In this document: positions 33,107-41,095 of the stretch, in pieces
Numbering within the stretch: the first letter of the stretch is position 1
Layout of the letters: every line of letters begins with the position of its first letter
Assembly: GCA_028291545.1 (NCBI GenBank)
Contig: JAQGHR010000064.1
Span: 1-41,095, forward strand
Direction: 5' to 3'
Length of the DNA stretch: 41,095 nt
Source of the DNA: Planctomycetota bacterium
GTDB lineage: Bacteria > Planctomycetota > Planctomycetia > Isosphaerales > Isosphaeraceae
Position numbers and translations under genes: made by a program
Notes under the pieces: model-generated
The model's input: the letters and a program-made list of their open reading frames with translations, nothing else
Databases searched by the model: none
What the model was told of the DNA's origin: nothing

Positions 33107-34996
33107 ATGACCCCGTCGGGCTGCCCCGATTCGAACGAGCTGAGGGCGTTTTCCTCGGGGATGCTCCGTGGCGCGGTCTTCGACCGGGTCGCCGGCCATG
33201 TCGAGGGCTGCCGCTCGTGCGAATCAGCCCTCGGGGCGTTCGACGACCTGTCCGACCCGTTGCTGACGTACCTGAGGATGTCCACGGCCGAAGCCTCCGG
33301 GCGCGAGGAGACCATCCCGAAGGCGCTACTTCAGGCCGTGCGATCGCTCCCGATCCAGTCGATCCGCAGCCGGATCTCGGCCCGGGAACCGTGGCGTCTG
33401 GGACGATTTGACCTCCTGGAAGAGCTTGGCGCCGGCTCCTTCGGCCACGTGTTCCGGGCGATCGACGCCGAGCTGGGGCGGACCGTGGCGATCAAGATCC
33501 CCCGGGCCGGCATGCTGGCGTCCGAGGATGACGTCGAGCGCTTCCTCCGCGAGGCCCGCAGCGCCGCCCAGCTCACGCATCCGGGGATCGTGACCCTTCA
33601 TGAGGTCGGCCACGCCGAGGACGGCACCTATTATCTGATCGAAGAGTTCGTCCCCGGCATGACGCTGGAGCGGCGGCTGCGGGAAGCTGCGATCCCGCTG
33701 CCGATCGCCGCCGAGCTGGTCGCGGCCGTGGCCGAGGCGCTGGACTACGCCCATCGTCACGGAGTCATCCACCGCGACATCAAACCCTCGAATATCCTGA
33801 TCGACGAGGAGGGCCGCCCGCATCTGATGGATTTCGGCCTGGCCAAGCGGGACACCGACGAGGCCCACCTGACCGAGGATGGCCAGGTCCTGGGCACGCC
33901 GGCCTACATGAGCCCCGAGCAGGCGCGCGGCGACTCGCGCGGGGCGGACGCCCGGAGCGACGTCTACAGCCTCGGCGTCGTCCTGTATGAGCTGCTGACC
34001 GGCGAGCGCCCGTTCCAGGGGAACCGGAGGATGCTGCTGCTCCAGGTGCTGGAGGACGAGCCGCGACCGCCGCGACGGCTCAACGACAAGATCCCGCGTG
34101 CGCTGGAGACGATCTGCCTGAAGGCCATGGCCAAGGCACCCTCCCGGCGTTACGCGACGGCCAGCGATCTGGCGGACGACCTGCGCAACTATCTCCACGG
34201 CCGGCCGATCCGCGCCCGGCCGCTCAGCCCCATCGGCCGATTGCGGCACTGGTGCCGGCGGAACCCGCTGGCGGCGAGCCTGCTGGTGGCCGTCTCCCTG
34301 GGATCGGCCGTCGGGCTGGGGCACCTCACGCGGCTCTCGGAGTCGCTCGTCCGATCGACCGCGCTGGAGGGGGCGGCGCAGCAGTCCGAGATGCTCGACG
34401 TGGTCAACGCGCTCTACAGCTCGAAGGTCGTGGAGCGTCTCCAGCGTCACGGGGTCGTGGTCACGCACGATTACGCGCTGAAGGCCGGGGCGATCCCCTT
34501 GCCGGCGACGTTCACCATCGAGTCGGGCGAGGAGATCGGCCGGCAGAGCAAGACGGGCATGCTGTTCCGGCTCTACAGCGATTCCCCGTTCCGCTCGCGC
34601 ACGGACGGCGGCCCCCGCGATGAATTCGAGCGCGACGCGCTGGCCGAGCTGAGGCAGAACCCCAACGCGCCGGTCTACCGCTTCGAGGTCTTCCAGAACC
34701 GCCCTTCCTTGCGGTATGCGACGGCCCGGCGGATGCAGACCGACTGCATCGGCTGCCACAACAACGACCCGAACAGCACGAAGCGCGACTGGAAGCCCGG
34801 GGACGTCGGCGGCGTCCTGGAGATCGTCCGCCCGCTCGACCGCGACATCGCCCGCACCCACGAGGGGCTGAAAGGGTCCTTCGCGCTCATGGCCGTGGTC
34901 TCCGGTGCCCTGCTCGCCCTTTCGGGGCTGGTCCTGCTGGTCCGGGGCCGGCGAGCTCAGGAACCCCCGTCGAAACGCCGAATTGAAGTCGTGTAA
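33107..34996 (+). CDS. Membrane Ser/Thr protein kinase with extracytoplasmic heme-binding (DUF3365-like) sensor
   Basis: 629 residues from ATG 33107, preceded by GAGGAGA. A short N-terminal zinc-finger-like segment (Cys6, then HVEGCRSC with His31/Cys35/Cys38) recalls anti-sigma zf-HC2 domains. The kinase domain (about 98-365) has LGAGSFGHV, the AIKIP lysine, HRDIKPSNIL, DFGLAK and GTPAYMSPEQ. A transmembrane helix (about 386-404) leads to a domain of about 190 residues matching DUF3365/Tll0287-like PAS-type sensors, with the c-heme motif CIGCH (Cys547, Cys550, His551) and VGGVLEIVRPL. A second helix (about 597-616) ends the protein. The layout suggests redox or gas sensing outside the membrane controlling a cytoplasmic kinase. 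It is divergent from the ECF sigma gene. Confidence 0.92.
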   Translation: MTPSGCPDSNELRAFSSGMLRGAVFDRVAGHVEGCRSCESALGAFDDLSDPLLTYLRMSTAEASGREETIPKALLQAVRSLPIQSIRSRISAREPWRLGRFDLLEELGAGSFGHVFRAIDAELGRTVAIKIPRAGMLASEDDVERFLREARSAAQLTHPGIVTLHEVGHAEDGTYYLIEEFVPGMTLERRLREAAIPLPIAAELVAAVAEALDYAHRHGVIHRDIKPSNILIDEEGRPHLMDFGLAKRDTDEAHLTEDGQVLGTPAYMSPEQARGDSRGADARSDVYSLGVVLYELLTGERPFQGNRRMLLLQVLEDEPRPPRRLNDKIPRALETICLKAMAKAPSRRYATASDLADDLRNYLHGRPIRARPLSPIGRLRHWCRRNPLAASLLVAVSLGSAVGLGHLTRLSESLVRSTALEGAAQQSEMLDVVNALYSSKVVERLQRHGVVVTHDYALKAGAIPLPATFTIESGEEIGRQSKTGMLFRLYSDSPFRSRTDGGPRDEFERDALAELRQNPNAPVYRFEVFQNRPSLRYATARRMQTDCIGCHNNDPNSTKRDWKPGDVGGVLEIVRPLDRDIARTHEGLKGSFALMAVVSGALLALSGLVLLVRGRRAQEPPSKRRIEVV

Positions 34997-35185
34997 CGCC
35001 CCCGCGTTCTGGATCGACAGGTCGGCGTTGTGTGTGGCCTTGACCACACCTGGGTCGTGAGAGGCGAGCCGGTCAGCGGCATCGGAAGATTCGAGAACCG
35101 AGAGGATGGACCGGGGATTTCTCCGATAGGCCATCGTGGCGGGTCGCTGGTCCGTTCTTATCTTTTTTCCCGAGGTTGAACAGCG

Positions 35186-35425
35186 ATGAAGACGCTCACC
35201 AAGGTGTCCGCGCTCGGCGTGGTCGTGTTCGGTTTGGCCGGTTGTGCCGACGACAACGAGAAGAACGCCATGGCCAACCCGATCACGGGAGAGGCCACGG
35301 CGAAGGGCTCACCGCCGCCGGGTGCGCCCAAGAACGCGGCGGATTACCTGAAGAGCGACAAGTTCCCGGTGATGATCACCCCCAAGGCGCCGGGTGCCGA
35401 CAGCGGCAAATCGTCCCCGCGCTGA
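35186..35425 (+). CDS. Small lipoprotein
   Basis: 79 residues, unknown function. A classic lipoprotein signal ends in a lipobox (VVFGLAGC, Cys20), followed by a short, disordered, Lys/Pro/Gly-rich chain. It lies 190 bases after the kinase gene and about 100 bases before a Tat-exported protein on the same strand. No domain is recognised. Confidence 0.75.
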   Translation: MKTLTKVSALGVVVFGLAGCADDNEKNAMANPITGEATAKGSPPPGAPKNAADYLKSDKFPVMITPKAPGADSGKSSPR

Positions 35426-35527
35426 GGACGTGCGGTGGGACGGCAAGGTCCCCGCATGATAAGTCCCGAACCTCGAATCCCGCCTTTCGTCTTACCTCCC
35501 GAACCTCATTTTTTACGGAGACAGGCC

Positions 35528-37078
35528 ATGAGTGACTATCGCCGTCGTCATTTCCTCGCGGACGTGGGCCGGGGCATGCTGGTCGCGAGCGTGGGGTCGG
35601 TCCTCGCCCAGGACCTGGGCCTGGCTCCGGCGGCCCTTGCGGCGGAGGAGGGCGGCGCGCGGCTGACCTTCGGCGCGATGGAGCCGCTGGTGGCCCTGAT
35701 GCAGGAGACGTCCGCCGACAAGCTGATGCCCCTGATCGTGGAACGCATGAAGAGCGGGACCGACCTCCGCGAGTTCGTGGCGGCGGCGGCCCTGGCCAAT
35801 GCGCGGGCCTTCGGCGGCCAGGATTACGACGGCTACCACGCCCTCATGGCGCTCTTGCCCGCCTACCAGATGTCCCGCGAGCTGCCCGAGGCCCAACGGG
35901 CGCTGCCCGTCATGAAGGTCCTCTATCGCAATACGAACCATATCCAGGGGGTCGGCGGGCGGTCGCACGAGACCCTGCACGCCCTGGAGAACTCCACCTC
36001 GGCCGCCGCCCGGCCGGGGCCGGAGGCTCTGCGCGAGGCCGCCCGCAAGCAGGACATGGACGGGGCCGAGCGGATGTTCGCCTCGCTCGCTCGCGGCTCG
36101 CTCGACGAAGCCTACAACGACCTCCAGTACCTCGTCCAGGACAACGTGAACGTCCACCGGGTCGTCCTGGCCTGGCGCGCCTGGGCCTTGCTCGACCTCA
36201 CCGGCAAGGAACACGCCCACACCCTGCTCCGCCAGTCGGTGCGGTTCTGCGTGGACGAGGAAACCGGCCTCCGCAAGAACCAGGCCGCCGAGCCGCTCCG
36301 GGCGCTCCTGCCCAAGCTCCTGGACCAGTACCGTTTGCTCGATCGCGCCTCCGGTGATCGGCAGCCGGACGACGCCTGGACCGAGCGCATGGCGCACACG
36401 ATCTACGCATCGAACCGGGAGAAGGCCGCCGACGCCGTCGCCGCGGCGCTGGCCGACGGCATCGCCCCGGAAGCCATTGGTGAGGCGATCTCCCTGGCCG
36501 CCAACCAGCTCGTCCTCCACGATCCCGGTCGGGCCAGGGCCGACTCGGACGCGAAGCCCAAGGGCAGCGTCCACGGCGCCTCGGTCGGCGTTCACGCCTC
36601 GGACGCGGCCAACGCCTGGCGGAATATCACGCGGGTCGCCAACCGCCGCAACGCGATGGCCAGCCTGATCGTCGGCGCCTACCACACCGCCGGACAGGCG
36701 GGCAGCCTGAACCCGCAGGCCTACCCGCTGGCCGAACACCGCGAGACGGTCAAGAACGTCGCGCCCGACGCCCTGCTCGCCGAGGCCGAATCCGCCATCA
36801 AGTCGAACGATCAGGCCCGCGCCTGCGCCCTCGTCCACCGCTACGGCGAGCTCGACCGCCCCGCCCGGCCCGCGTTCGACCTGTTGCTTCGCTACGCCAT
36901 CAGCGAGGACGGCGCCCTCCACGCCGAGAAGTATTACCGCACCGTCACCGAGGAGTTCGCCTCCACCCGTGCCGCCTTCCGCTGGCGCCACCTCGCCGCG
37001 CTGGCCCGCGTCACCGCCAGCGAACACGGCCACCCCGCCCCCGGCGTCGCCGCCTCCCGCCTCCTGCTCGGCGTCTGA
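35528..37078 (+). CDS. Tat-exported all-helical protein of unknown function
   Basis: 516 residues from ATG 35528, with GGAGA about 10 bases upstream. The N-terminus is a twin-arginine-type signal (DYRRRHFLADVGRGMLVASVGSVL) ending near ALAAEEG. The mature part is rich in alanine and histidine and looks entirely helical, with repeated segments such as DYDGYHALMALLPAYQMS, RNTNHIQG and RWRHLAALARV. No catalytic signature is recognised. The Tat signal suggests it is exported folded, possibly with a cofactor; the several conserved-looking histidines could bind metal or heme (speculative). Its neighbours are a lipoprotein upstream and a convergent tricorn protease. Confidence 0.8.
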   Translation: MSDYRRRHFLADVGRGMLVASVGSVLAQDLGLAPAALAAEEGGARLTFGAMEPLVALMQETSADKLMPLIVERMKSGTDLREFVAAAALANARAFGGQDYDGYHALMALLPAYQMSRELPEAQRALPVMKVLYRNTNHIQGVGGRSHETLHALENSTSAAARPGPEALREAARKQDMDGAERMFASLARGSLDEAYNDLQYLVQDNVNVHRVVLAWRAWALLDLTGKEHAHTLLRQSVRFCVDEETGLRKNQAAEPLRALLPKLLDQYRLLDRASGDRQPDDAWTERMAHTIYASNREKAADAVAAALADGIAPEAIGEAISLAANQLVLHDPGRARADSDAKPKGSVHGASVGVHASDAANAWRNITRVANRRNAMASLIVGAYHTAGQAGSLNPQAYPLAEHRETVKNVAPDALLAEAESAIKSNDQARACALVHRYGELDRPARPAFDLLLRYAISEDGALHAEKYYRTVTEEFASTRAAFRWRHLAALARVTASEHGHPAPGVAASRLLLGV

Positions 37079-37098
37079 GACGAGGGGCTCACTGGTGT

Positions 37099-37135
37099 CT
37101 TGGGTAGGGTCCGCGAGTTGCGGACCCTACCCAAG
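37099..37135. repeat. REP-like perfect 16-bp hairpin between convergent genes
   Basis: CTTGGGTAGGGTCCGC pairs perfectly with GCGGACCCTACCCAAG around the 5-base loop GAGTT. It contains the same GTAG + stem layout as the other elements (GTAG-GGTCCGC...GCGGACC-CTAC). From its position it may also serve as a bidirectional terminator for the two convergent genes. Confidence 0.85.
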
Positions 37136-37149
37136 CAACTGAATCACCC

Positions 37150-40100
37150 TTACTTCTTCTCCGCCACCGTTCCACCTTGGGCCGGGAGTTGCTTGAGAAG
37201 CTCCTGGACGCCGACCTCGAGCTGGCGGTCGCGACCGGAGAGGTTATCCTCGGGGGAGTTCTCGACGAGGATGTCGGGCTTCACGCCGGTGTTCTCCATG
37301 TTCGTGCGGCCCTGGTCGGCGAGGAAGACGCCGATGCCGGGGGTGCGAACCGTGGAGCCGTCGATCAGCGAGTAGGAGTTGGTCCCGATCACGGCGCCCA
37401 TCGTCGGGGTGCCGATGACCTTGCCCAGGCCCAGGGCGCGGAACCCGGCGGGGAACATCTCGGCGTTGGACGCGGAACGCCAGTTCTGGAGCACGACCTT
37501 CGGCCCGAAATAGCCGGCGAAGGGGCGCTGCGTGGGCTCGGAACCGCGAGGGTGCCAGACCTGGTACGGACGCTGGACCAGGATGGCCAGCAGCTCCTGC
37601 TCGATGTTGCCGCCGCCGTTGAAGCGCTGGTCGATCACCAGGGCTTCCTTGGTACGGTTCTCGCCCAGATCCTTGCGGAATCGGGCCAGGGAGGGCTGGT
37701 CCATGGCCTTGATGTGGAGGTAGCCCACCCGGCCGTTGGACTGCTTCTCGACGATCGCCCGGCGATCCTTCACCCACTTCTCGTAGACGAGGTTCGCGTA
37801 GGCCGGCATCGCGATCGGCTCGACCTTGAGCTTCCACGAGCCCTCGGTCGAGGGCTTGTCGTTGACCGTCAGCTCGATCTTCTTGTTGAGCCGGCGGTTG
37901 ATCAGCTCGAAGTAATCATCGCCCGCCTTCAGGGGCTTGCCGTTGAAGGCGAGGATGTAATTGCCCTTGGCAAGCTTGACCCAGTCCTTGTCGAGCGGGC
38001 CGTCTTCGTAGACGTGGTCCACCTTGTAGAGGCCGGGGCCGGCGTCGATGACCAGCTCCATGCCGAGATGGCCGGTCTGCGCGCCCGGCGCATCGCCGGC
38101 CGAACCGCGACCGCGACCCGTGCCGTTGCCGACCGCCGCCGCCCCGGTGTGCGAGGCGTTCAGCTCGCCGATCATCTCGTTGATGAGGTTCATCAACTCC
38201 TCGCGGTCGCCCACGAACCCGACGAGCGGCTTGTACTTCGCGCGGGCGGCGTCCCAGTCCATCCCGTGCATCTTGGGATCATAGAAGCGATACTTCATGG
38301 TCCGCCAGGCGTCGTCGAACATCTCGTCCCACTCGGCGGGCTTGTCGATCTTGACCTTTGCGAGGAAGGAAATCTTCTTGCCGCCGCCTCCGCCTGACGC
38401 ACCCGCCGCGGCGAGGGCCGCCGCCAGGCCGCCTCCGCCGCCCTGACCACGTCCGCCGCCACCGCCCCCGGTCACCACGGCGGGGCTTCCACCGCCACCA
38501 CCACCCGTGATGCTTGTGGTGTAAACGCCGTCGCCTTCCTGATAGAAGACCGTGCGGCCGTCGCGGGCGATCTTGATGTTCGAGAAGCCGCCCCCGAAAC
38601 CCCGCCCGCCACGGACGCCGTCCGCCAGGTCCGCGAGGCTCGGCGTGCTGCCGCTGGCGATGCGGACCTGCCGCTTGCCGTCGTCCTGGATCGAGTAGAG
38701 GCCGAGGCCCCCGCCGCCGCCCAGCGCCGCCGCGGCACCACCGCCGCCGCCTTCGGTCCCGGCGAAGACAATCGTCCGGGAATCATAGGCCGGCACATAG
38801 TTCAGGACGGAACCGGTGGTAATCCGCAGGGTTCGGCGTTTGAGGCCGGCCCAATCGATCTTCACTTCCTTGGGCGCGGCGGGCTGGGGCGCCTGGGGCG
38901 CGCCGGCCAGCATCTCCGGGGTAAACATGGGCATGCCCCGCCCGGTCGGCGCATTGGCCGAGGCTTCGGTGGGATCTTTGTCCTGCTTCTCCAGGTAGAC
39001 GACGTACAGAGCCGATCCACCGCCCCGGCCGCCGAAGCCGCCGCCGCCCTCGTCGCCGCTGGAACCGCTGCGCACGAAGTAGACCTTCTTGCCGTCGGCC
39101 GAGAACCGCGGGTTGCGCTCGCTCTCGCTGTCGAAGGTGATCTTCTTCTCCTCGCCGCCCCCGCTGGGGATGAGATAGACGTCGCTCGACTGGGTGGCGT
39201 CTGGCTTGGCATAGACGATCGTCTTGCTATCGGGCGACCAGGCGAACCCGCCGAGTCCGCCATGCTTGGAGACGACGATCTCCTTCAGATCGGTGCCGTC
39301 GGCGTTCAGGGTGTTGAGCTTGCCGTCGAGCGTGACGAACGCCAGCTTCTTGGAGTCCGGCGACCACGAATAGCTCGGCTTCAGGCTGTCGTGGTCGGTG
39401 ACCTTCTTGGTCTCGCCCGCGCCGTCGGCCGGCACGGTGTAAATCTCTTCGCGGCCGGTCTTGTCGGAAACGAACGCGATCAGCTTGCCGTCGGGCGAAT
39501 ACTCGACGTTGTAGTCCTTGCTCGCGCCTTCGGTGACCTGGGCCAGGTCCCCCTCGTCCACCGGCGCGGTGAAGATCTCGCCGTGGACGGCGAACGCGAT
39601 CCGCTTGCCGTTGGGCGCGGCGTCGAAGTCGTCCACCTCGGAGTTGAAATCGCGATACTCGGTCAGGTTCTCCTGAGTCTCGGCCGCGATCTCGAACTTG
39701 ATGGCGGCGGCCTGCTTGCTCGCGAGGTCCAGCTTCCAGACGCCGAAATCATGCTCGAACACGATCGTCTTGCCGTCGGCGCTCATGCCGGGGAAGCGGA
39801 CGTCTCCGGTGGTGAAGCTCGTCACCTTCTCGGCGTTCCCGCCCGATTCCGGCACCCGCCAGAGGTTCGTGAGGCCCTTGCCCTCGCGGTCGGAAACGAA
39901 GTAGACGTGGCCGTCCTGCGACCACATCGGCCACGAATCCAGCCCGTCGAACTCGGTCAGATCCTTGAACGTCCTGGCGGCCAGGTCCATCACGGTCACG
40001 TCGGTCTGATACGCGCCCCGATAGAGCTTCCGCCAGTAGCTCTGGCCCTTGCGATTGATGGCCAGCTTGGTGCCGTCCGGCGAGAACGTGCCGTCGATGC

Positions 40101-40560
40101 CCATGTCCGGCCCGGCGTCCCTGGCCAGCCCGCCCGTGACGGGCACGGTATAGAGCTTGGGCATGAACCCTTCGCCCCGGCTGCTGGTGAACAGCACATT
40201 CTTCGAGTCGGGCGACCAGCCCAGCACCTTTTCGCTGGCCGAATGCGTCGTCAGCTCCTTGACCGCGCCGCCCTCGGCCGGGATCACGAAGACGTCCAGG
40301 CTGCCGTTGCGATCGGACGAGAACGCGATCCACTTGCCGTCGGGCGAGAACCGGGGATACACGTCCCGGGCCTTGTGGACGGTCATGCGCTGGATGTTCT
40401 TGCCGTCCTCGGTCGCCGTCCAGATGTCGCCGAGGTAGCAGAACGCGACCTTCCCGTTGTGATAATGCGGGTACCTCGTCAGCTTCGCCTCCTTCGCGGA
40501 GGCCAGCCCCATCGCGCCCATCGCGAATGTTAGCGCGAGCGTACAGGCCTTCTTCGTCAT
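37150..40560 (-). CDS. Tricorn-type S41 serine protease with beta-propeller and PDZ domains
   Basis: 1,136 residues from ATG 40560, with signal peptide KKACTLALTFAMGAMGLASA. The N-terminal half is beta-propeller repeats of the PD40/WD40-like type (SPDGKWIAFSSDRNG, SPDGTKLAINRKG and similar, about 25-620). A long glycine-rich, low-complexity stretch follows (about 675-735). The tricorn core domain comes next, then a PDZ domain (about 830-890; GLYKVDHVYEDGPLD, GNYILAFNG). The S41 peptidase domain has GYLHIKAMD, VIDQRFNGGGNIE and SASNAEMFP with presumptive nucleophile Ser1031. It should degrade peptides in the periplasm. An earlier in-frame ATG at 40731 would add a leader lacking family features. 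Confidence 0.93.
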   Translation of the reverse strand: MTKKACTLALTFAMGAMGLASAKEAKLTRYPHYHNGKVAFCYLGDIWTATEDGKNIQRMTVHKARDVYPRFSPDGKWIAFSSDRNGSLDVFVIPAEGGAVKELTTHSASEKVLGWSPDSKNVLFTSSRGEGFMPKLYTVPVTGGLARDAGPDMGIDGTFSPDGTKLAINRKGQSYWRKLYRGAYQTDVTVMDLAARTFKDLTEFDGLDSWPMWSQDGHVYFVSDREGKGLTNLWRVPESGGNAEKVTSFTTGDVRFPGMSADGKTIVFEHDFGVWKLDLASKQAAAIKFEIAAETQENLTEYRDFNSEVDDFDAAPNGKRIAFAVHGEIFTAPVDEGDLAQVTEGASKDYNVEYSPDGKLIAFVSDKTGREEIYTVPADGAGETKKVTDHDSLKPSYSWSPDSKKLAFVTLDGKLNTLNADGTDLKEIVVSKHGGLGGFAWSPDSKTIVYAKPDATQSSDVYLIPSGGGEEKKITFDSESERNPRFSADGKKVYFVRSGSSGDEGGGGFGGRGGGSALYVVYLEKQDKDPTEASANAPTGRGMPMFTPEMLAGAPQAPQPAAPKEVKIDWAGLKRRTLRITTGSVLNYVPAYDSRTIVFAGTEGGGGGAAAALGGGGGLGLYSIQDDGKRQVRIASGSTPSLADLADGVRGGRGFGGGFSNIKIARDGRTVFYQEGDGVYTTSITGGGGGGSPAVVTGGGGGGRGQGGGGGLAAALAAAGASGGGGGKKISFLAKVKIDKPAEWDEMFDDAWRTMKYRFYDPKMHGMDWDAARAKYKPLVGFVGDREELMNLINEMIGELNASHTGAAAVGNGTGRGRGSAGDAPGAQTGHLGMELVIDAGPGLYKVDHVYEDGPLDKDWVKLAKGNYILAFNGKPLKAGDDYFELINRRLNKKIELTVNDKPSTEGSWKLKVEPIAMPAYANLVYEKWVKDRRAIVEKQSNGRVGYLHIKAMDQPSLARFRKDLGENRTKEALVIDQRFNGGGNIEQELLAILVQRPYQVWHPRGSEPTQRPFAGYFGPKVVLQNWRSASNAEMFPAGFRALGLGKVIGTPTMGAVIGTNSYSLIDGSTVRTPGIGVFLADQGRTNMENTGVKPDILVENSPEDNLSGRDRQLEVGVQELLKQLPAQGGTVAEKK

Positions 40561-40802
40561 GATGTGTCGTCCTGAGTTGAAAAACGATGCGAAGATTCCG
40601 CCGCGGTCCGTTCTCGGGCCAATCTCCATCGATCGGCGGGACAGGACACCTTCGGTCGAGCTGGGGAGGCTCGTCGGACGAAGGCGTGGAATGACCCTTC
40701 CGGACTCGGTCCCACCCACTATGGGCGTCATTAGTGCCCGATCGGGACGAAAAAACTACCGGCATCCGAGTTTTTTTGGCGATTGCCGATTCCTGCCTCT
40801 CA
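40561..40802. other. Gap upstream of the tricorn protease gene
   Basis: About 240 bases without a convincing gene. It presumably contains the promoter of the minus-strand tricorn protease gene. I could not pick out a convincing box. Confidence 0.4.
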
Positions 40803-40924
40803 TCACGCATCCAGGTCGTACGCCGCGCGCAACCAGCGCTGGACCTCGTCGTCAATCTCGTCAACATGCGAGATGGGAATCCGGTGCGTGATGCGGTCCT
40901 TCGAGATGGCATCTTGATGCCCTC
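40803..40924 (-). pseudogene. Frame-shifted C-terminal fragment (DUF5655-like tail)
   Basis: In another frame immediately after and overlapping the end of the partial helix-turn-helix gene, a minus-strand stretch reads FLGGHQDAISKDRITHRIP, then SHVDEIDDEVQRWLRAAYDLDA, to a TGA at 40803. It looks protein-like and lacks any ATG, GTG or TTG start. The tail 'H...VDEIDDEV..WLR.AY' resembles the end of DUF5655-type domains (weak). One extra T in the T-run near 40927-40931 would fuse it to the upstream frame, so a frameshift, sequencing error or decayed gene is likely. Confidence 0.4.
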
Positions 40925-41095
40925 CTAAAAACGCAAGGTGTTGAGCTTCCCCGCTTGGAGTTGTCGGTACCGGTCGAGAGTCTCAGGGGTGTCGGGGAAC
41001 AGATACAGCTTTCGTCCGGCGTCGAGCGCGACCTGAATTGTACCGTTGTGGATGCGGTCGTAGATCCAGCTTCGCTCGAGATTCAGCTTCTCGAT
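40925..41095 (-). CDS. C-terminal part of a helix-turn-helix DNA-binding protein (partial, off right edge)
   Basis: The frame enters from the right edge and ends at TAG 40925, giving 56 residues. EKLNLERSWIYDRIHNGTIQVALD looks like the recognition half of a MerR/excisionase-type winged helix. RKLYLFPDTPETLDRYRQL follows, as in the small HTH proteins that accompany recombinases and transposons. The frame may be prematurely ended (see the fragment downstream). The start is outside the window. Confidence 0.55.
   Translation of the reverse strand: MEKLNLERSWIYDRIHNGTIQVALDAGRKLYLFPDTPETLDRYRQLQAGKLNTLRF

Noticed and set aside
37099..37135. Calling the perfect hairpin simply a rho-independent terminator
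   Set aside because: It has no T-tract and matches the GTAG + stem layout of the other repeats, so I list it as a REP-like repeat that may double as a terminator.
39749..40912. 387-residue minus-strand frame opposite in phase to the tricorn gene
   Set aside because: It shadows the tricorn protease beta-propeller in another frame and contains no domain.

Overview
The window is high-GC bacterial DNA. The gene families point firmly to a planctomycete, probably an Isosphaeraceae-like one (the family is my inference). It has cytochrome-type DUF1549/DUF1553 and DUF1501 proteins in tandem, 3-keto-disaccharide-hydrolase (DUF1080) proteins, an ECF sigma factor divergent from a Ser/Thr kinase, a planctomycete-type N-terminal export motif (LEDRLALS) on a cellulase, and bacterial tetrahydromethanopterin-linked C1 genes.

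Layout. 1-127: end of an IS66-type element running off the left edge. 177-1122: decayed RHS core with a frameshifted C-terminal region. 1206-2750: two envelope/secreted proteins, the second with a phage tail-collar-like C-terminus. 2864-11258: C1 (tetrahydromethanopterin) locus in two divergent operons. The minus-strand arm is Uma2-fhcB-fhcA-fhcD. The plus-strand arm is an atypical SDR, a DHPS-like protein, DUF447 and beta-RFAP synthase. Overlapping stop/start codons couple most of these genes, and fhcC is absent. 11363-13545: DUF1080 plus a ceramidase-like protein. 13996-16536: large secreted GH5 cellulase with two CBM2 domains and Calx-beta domains. 16586-26745: a GntR/FCD regulator divergent from a carbohydrate-type block (DUF1549/1553, DUF1501, a six-hairpin-glycosidase-like protein with a discoidin-like module, a Tat-exported Gfo/Idh/MocA oxidoreductase, DUF1080), with a perfect palindrome in the divergent promoter region. 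27082-29086: tcmP and a DUF5131 'three-Cys-motif' gene, a convergent pair of unknown function, less GC-rich and beside a large palindrome. 29141-29740: small membrane protein. 29920-32276: an IS66 transposase plus an orphan JAMM-like polymorphic-toxin tail with a possible immunity gene. 32325-34996: ECF sigma factor divergent from a Ser/Thr kinase that carries an external c-type-heme sensor domain. 35186-37078: lipoprotein and a Tat-exported protein of unknown function. 37150-40560: tricorn-type protease. 40803-41095: tail of a helix-turn-helix gene with a probable frameshift, running off the right edge.

The clearest coherent system is the C1 locus. Beta-RFAP synthase commits precursor to methanopterin, and FhcA/B/D move the formyl group from tetrahydromethanopterin to methanofuran and release formate, for formaldehyde oxidation or detoxification. 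The most interesting poorly described elements are the tcmP/DUF5131 pair, the heme-sensor kinase, the GH5 domain that seems inserted within a Calx-beta domain, and a set of unrelated intergenic palindromes that all share the layout GTAG + stem-loop, like REP elements moved by RAYT transposases. No RNA genes or CRISPR arrays were seen.
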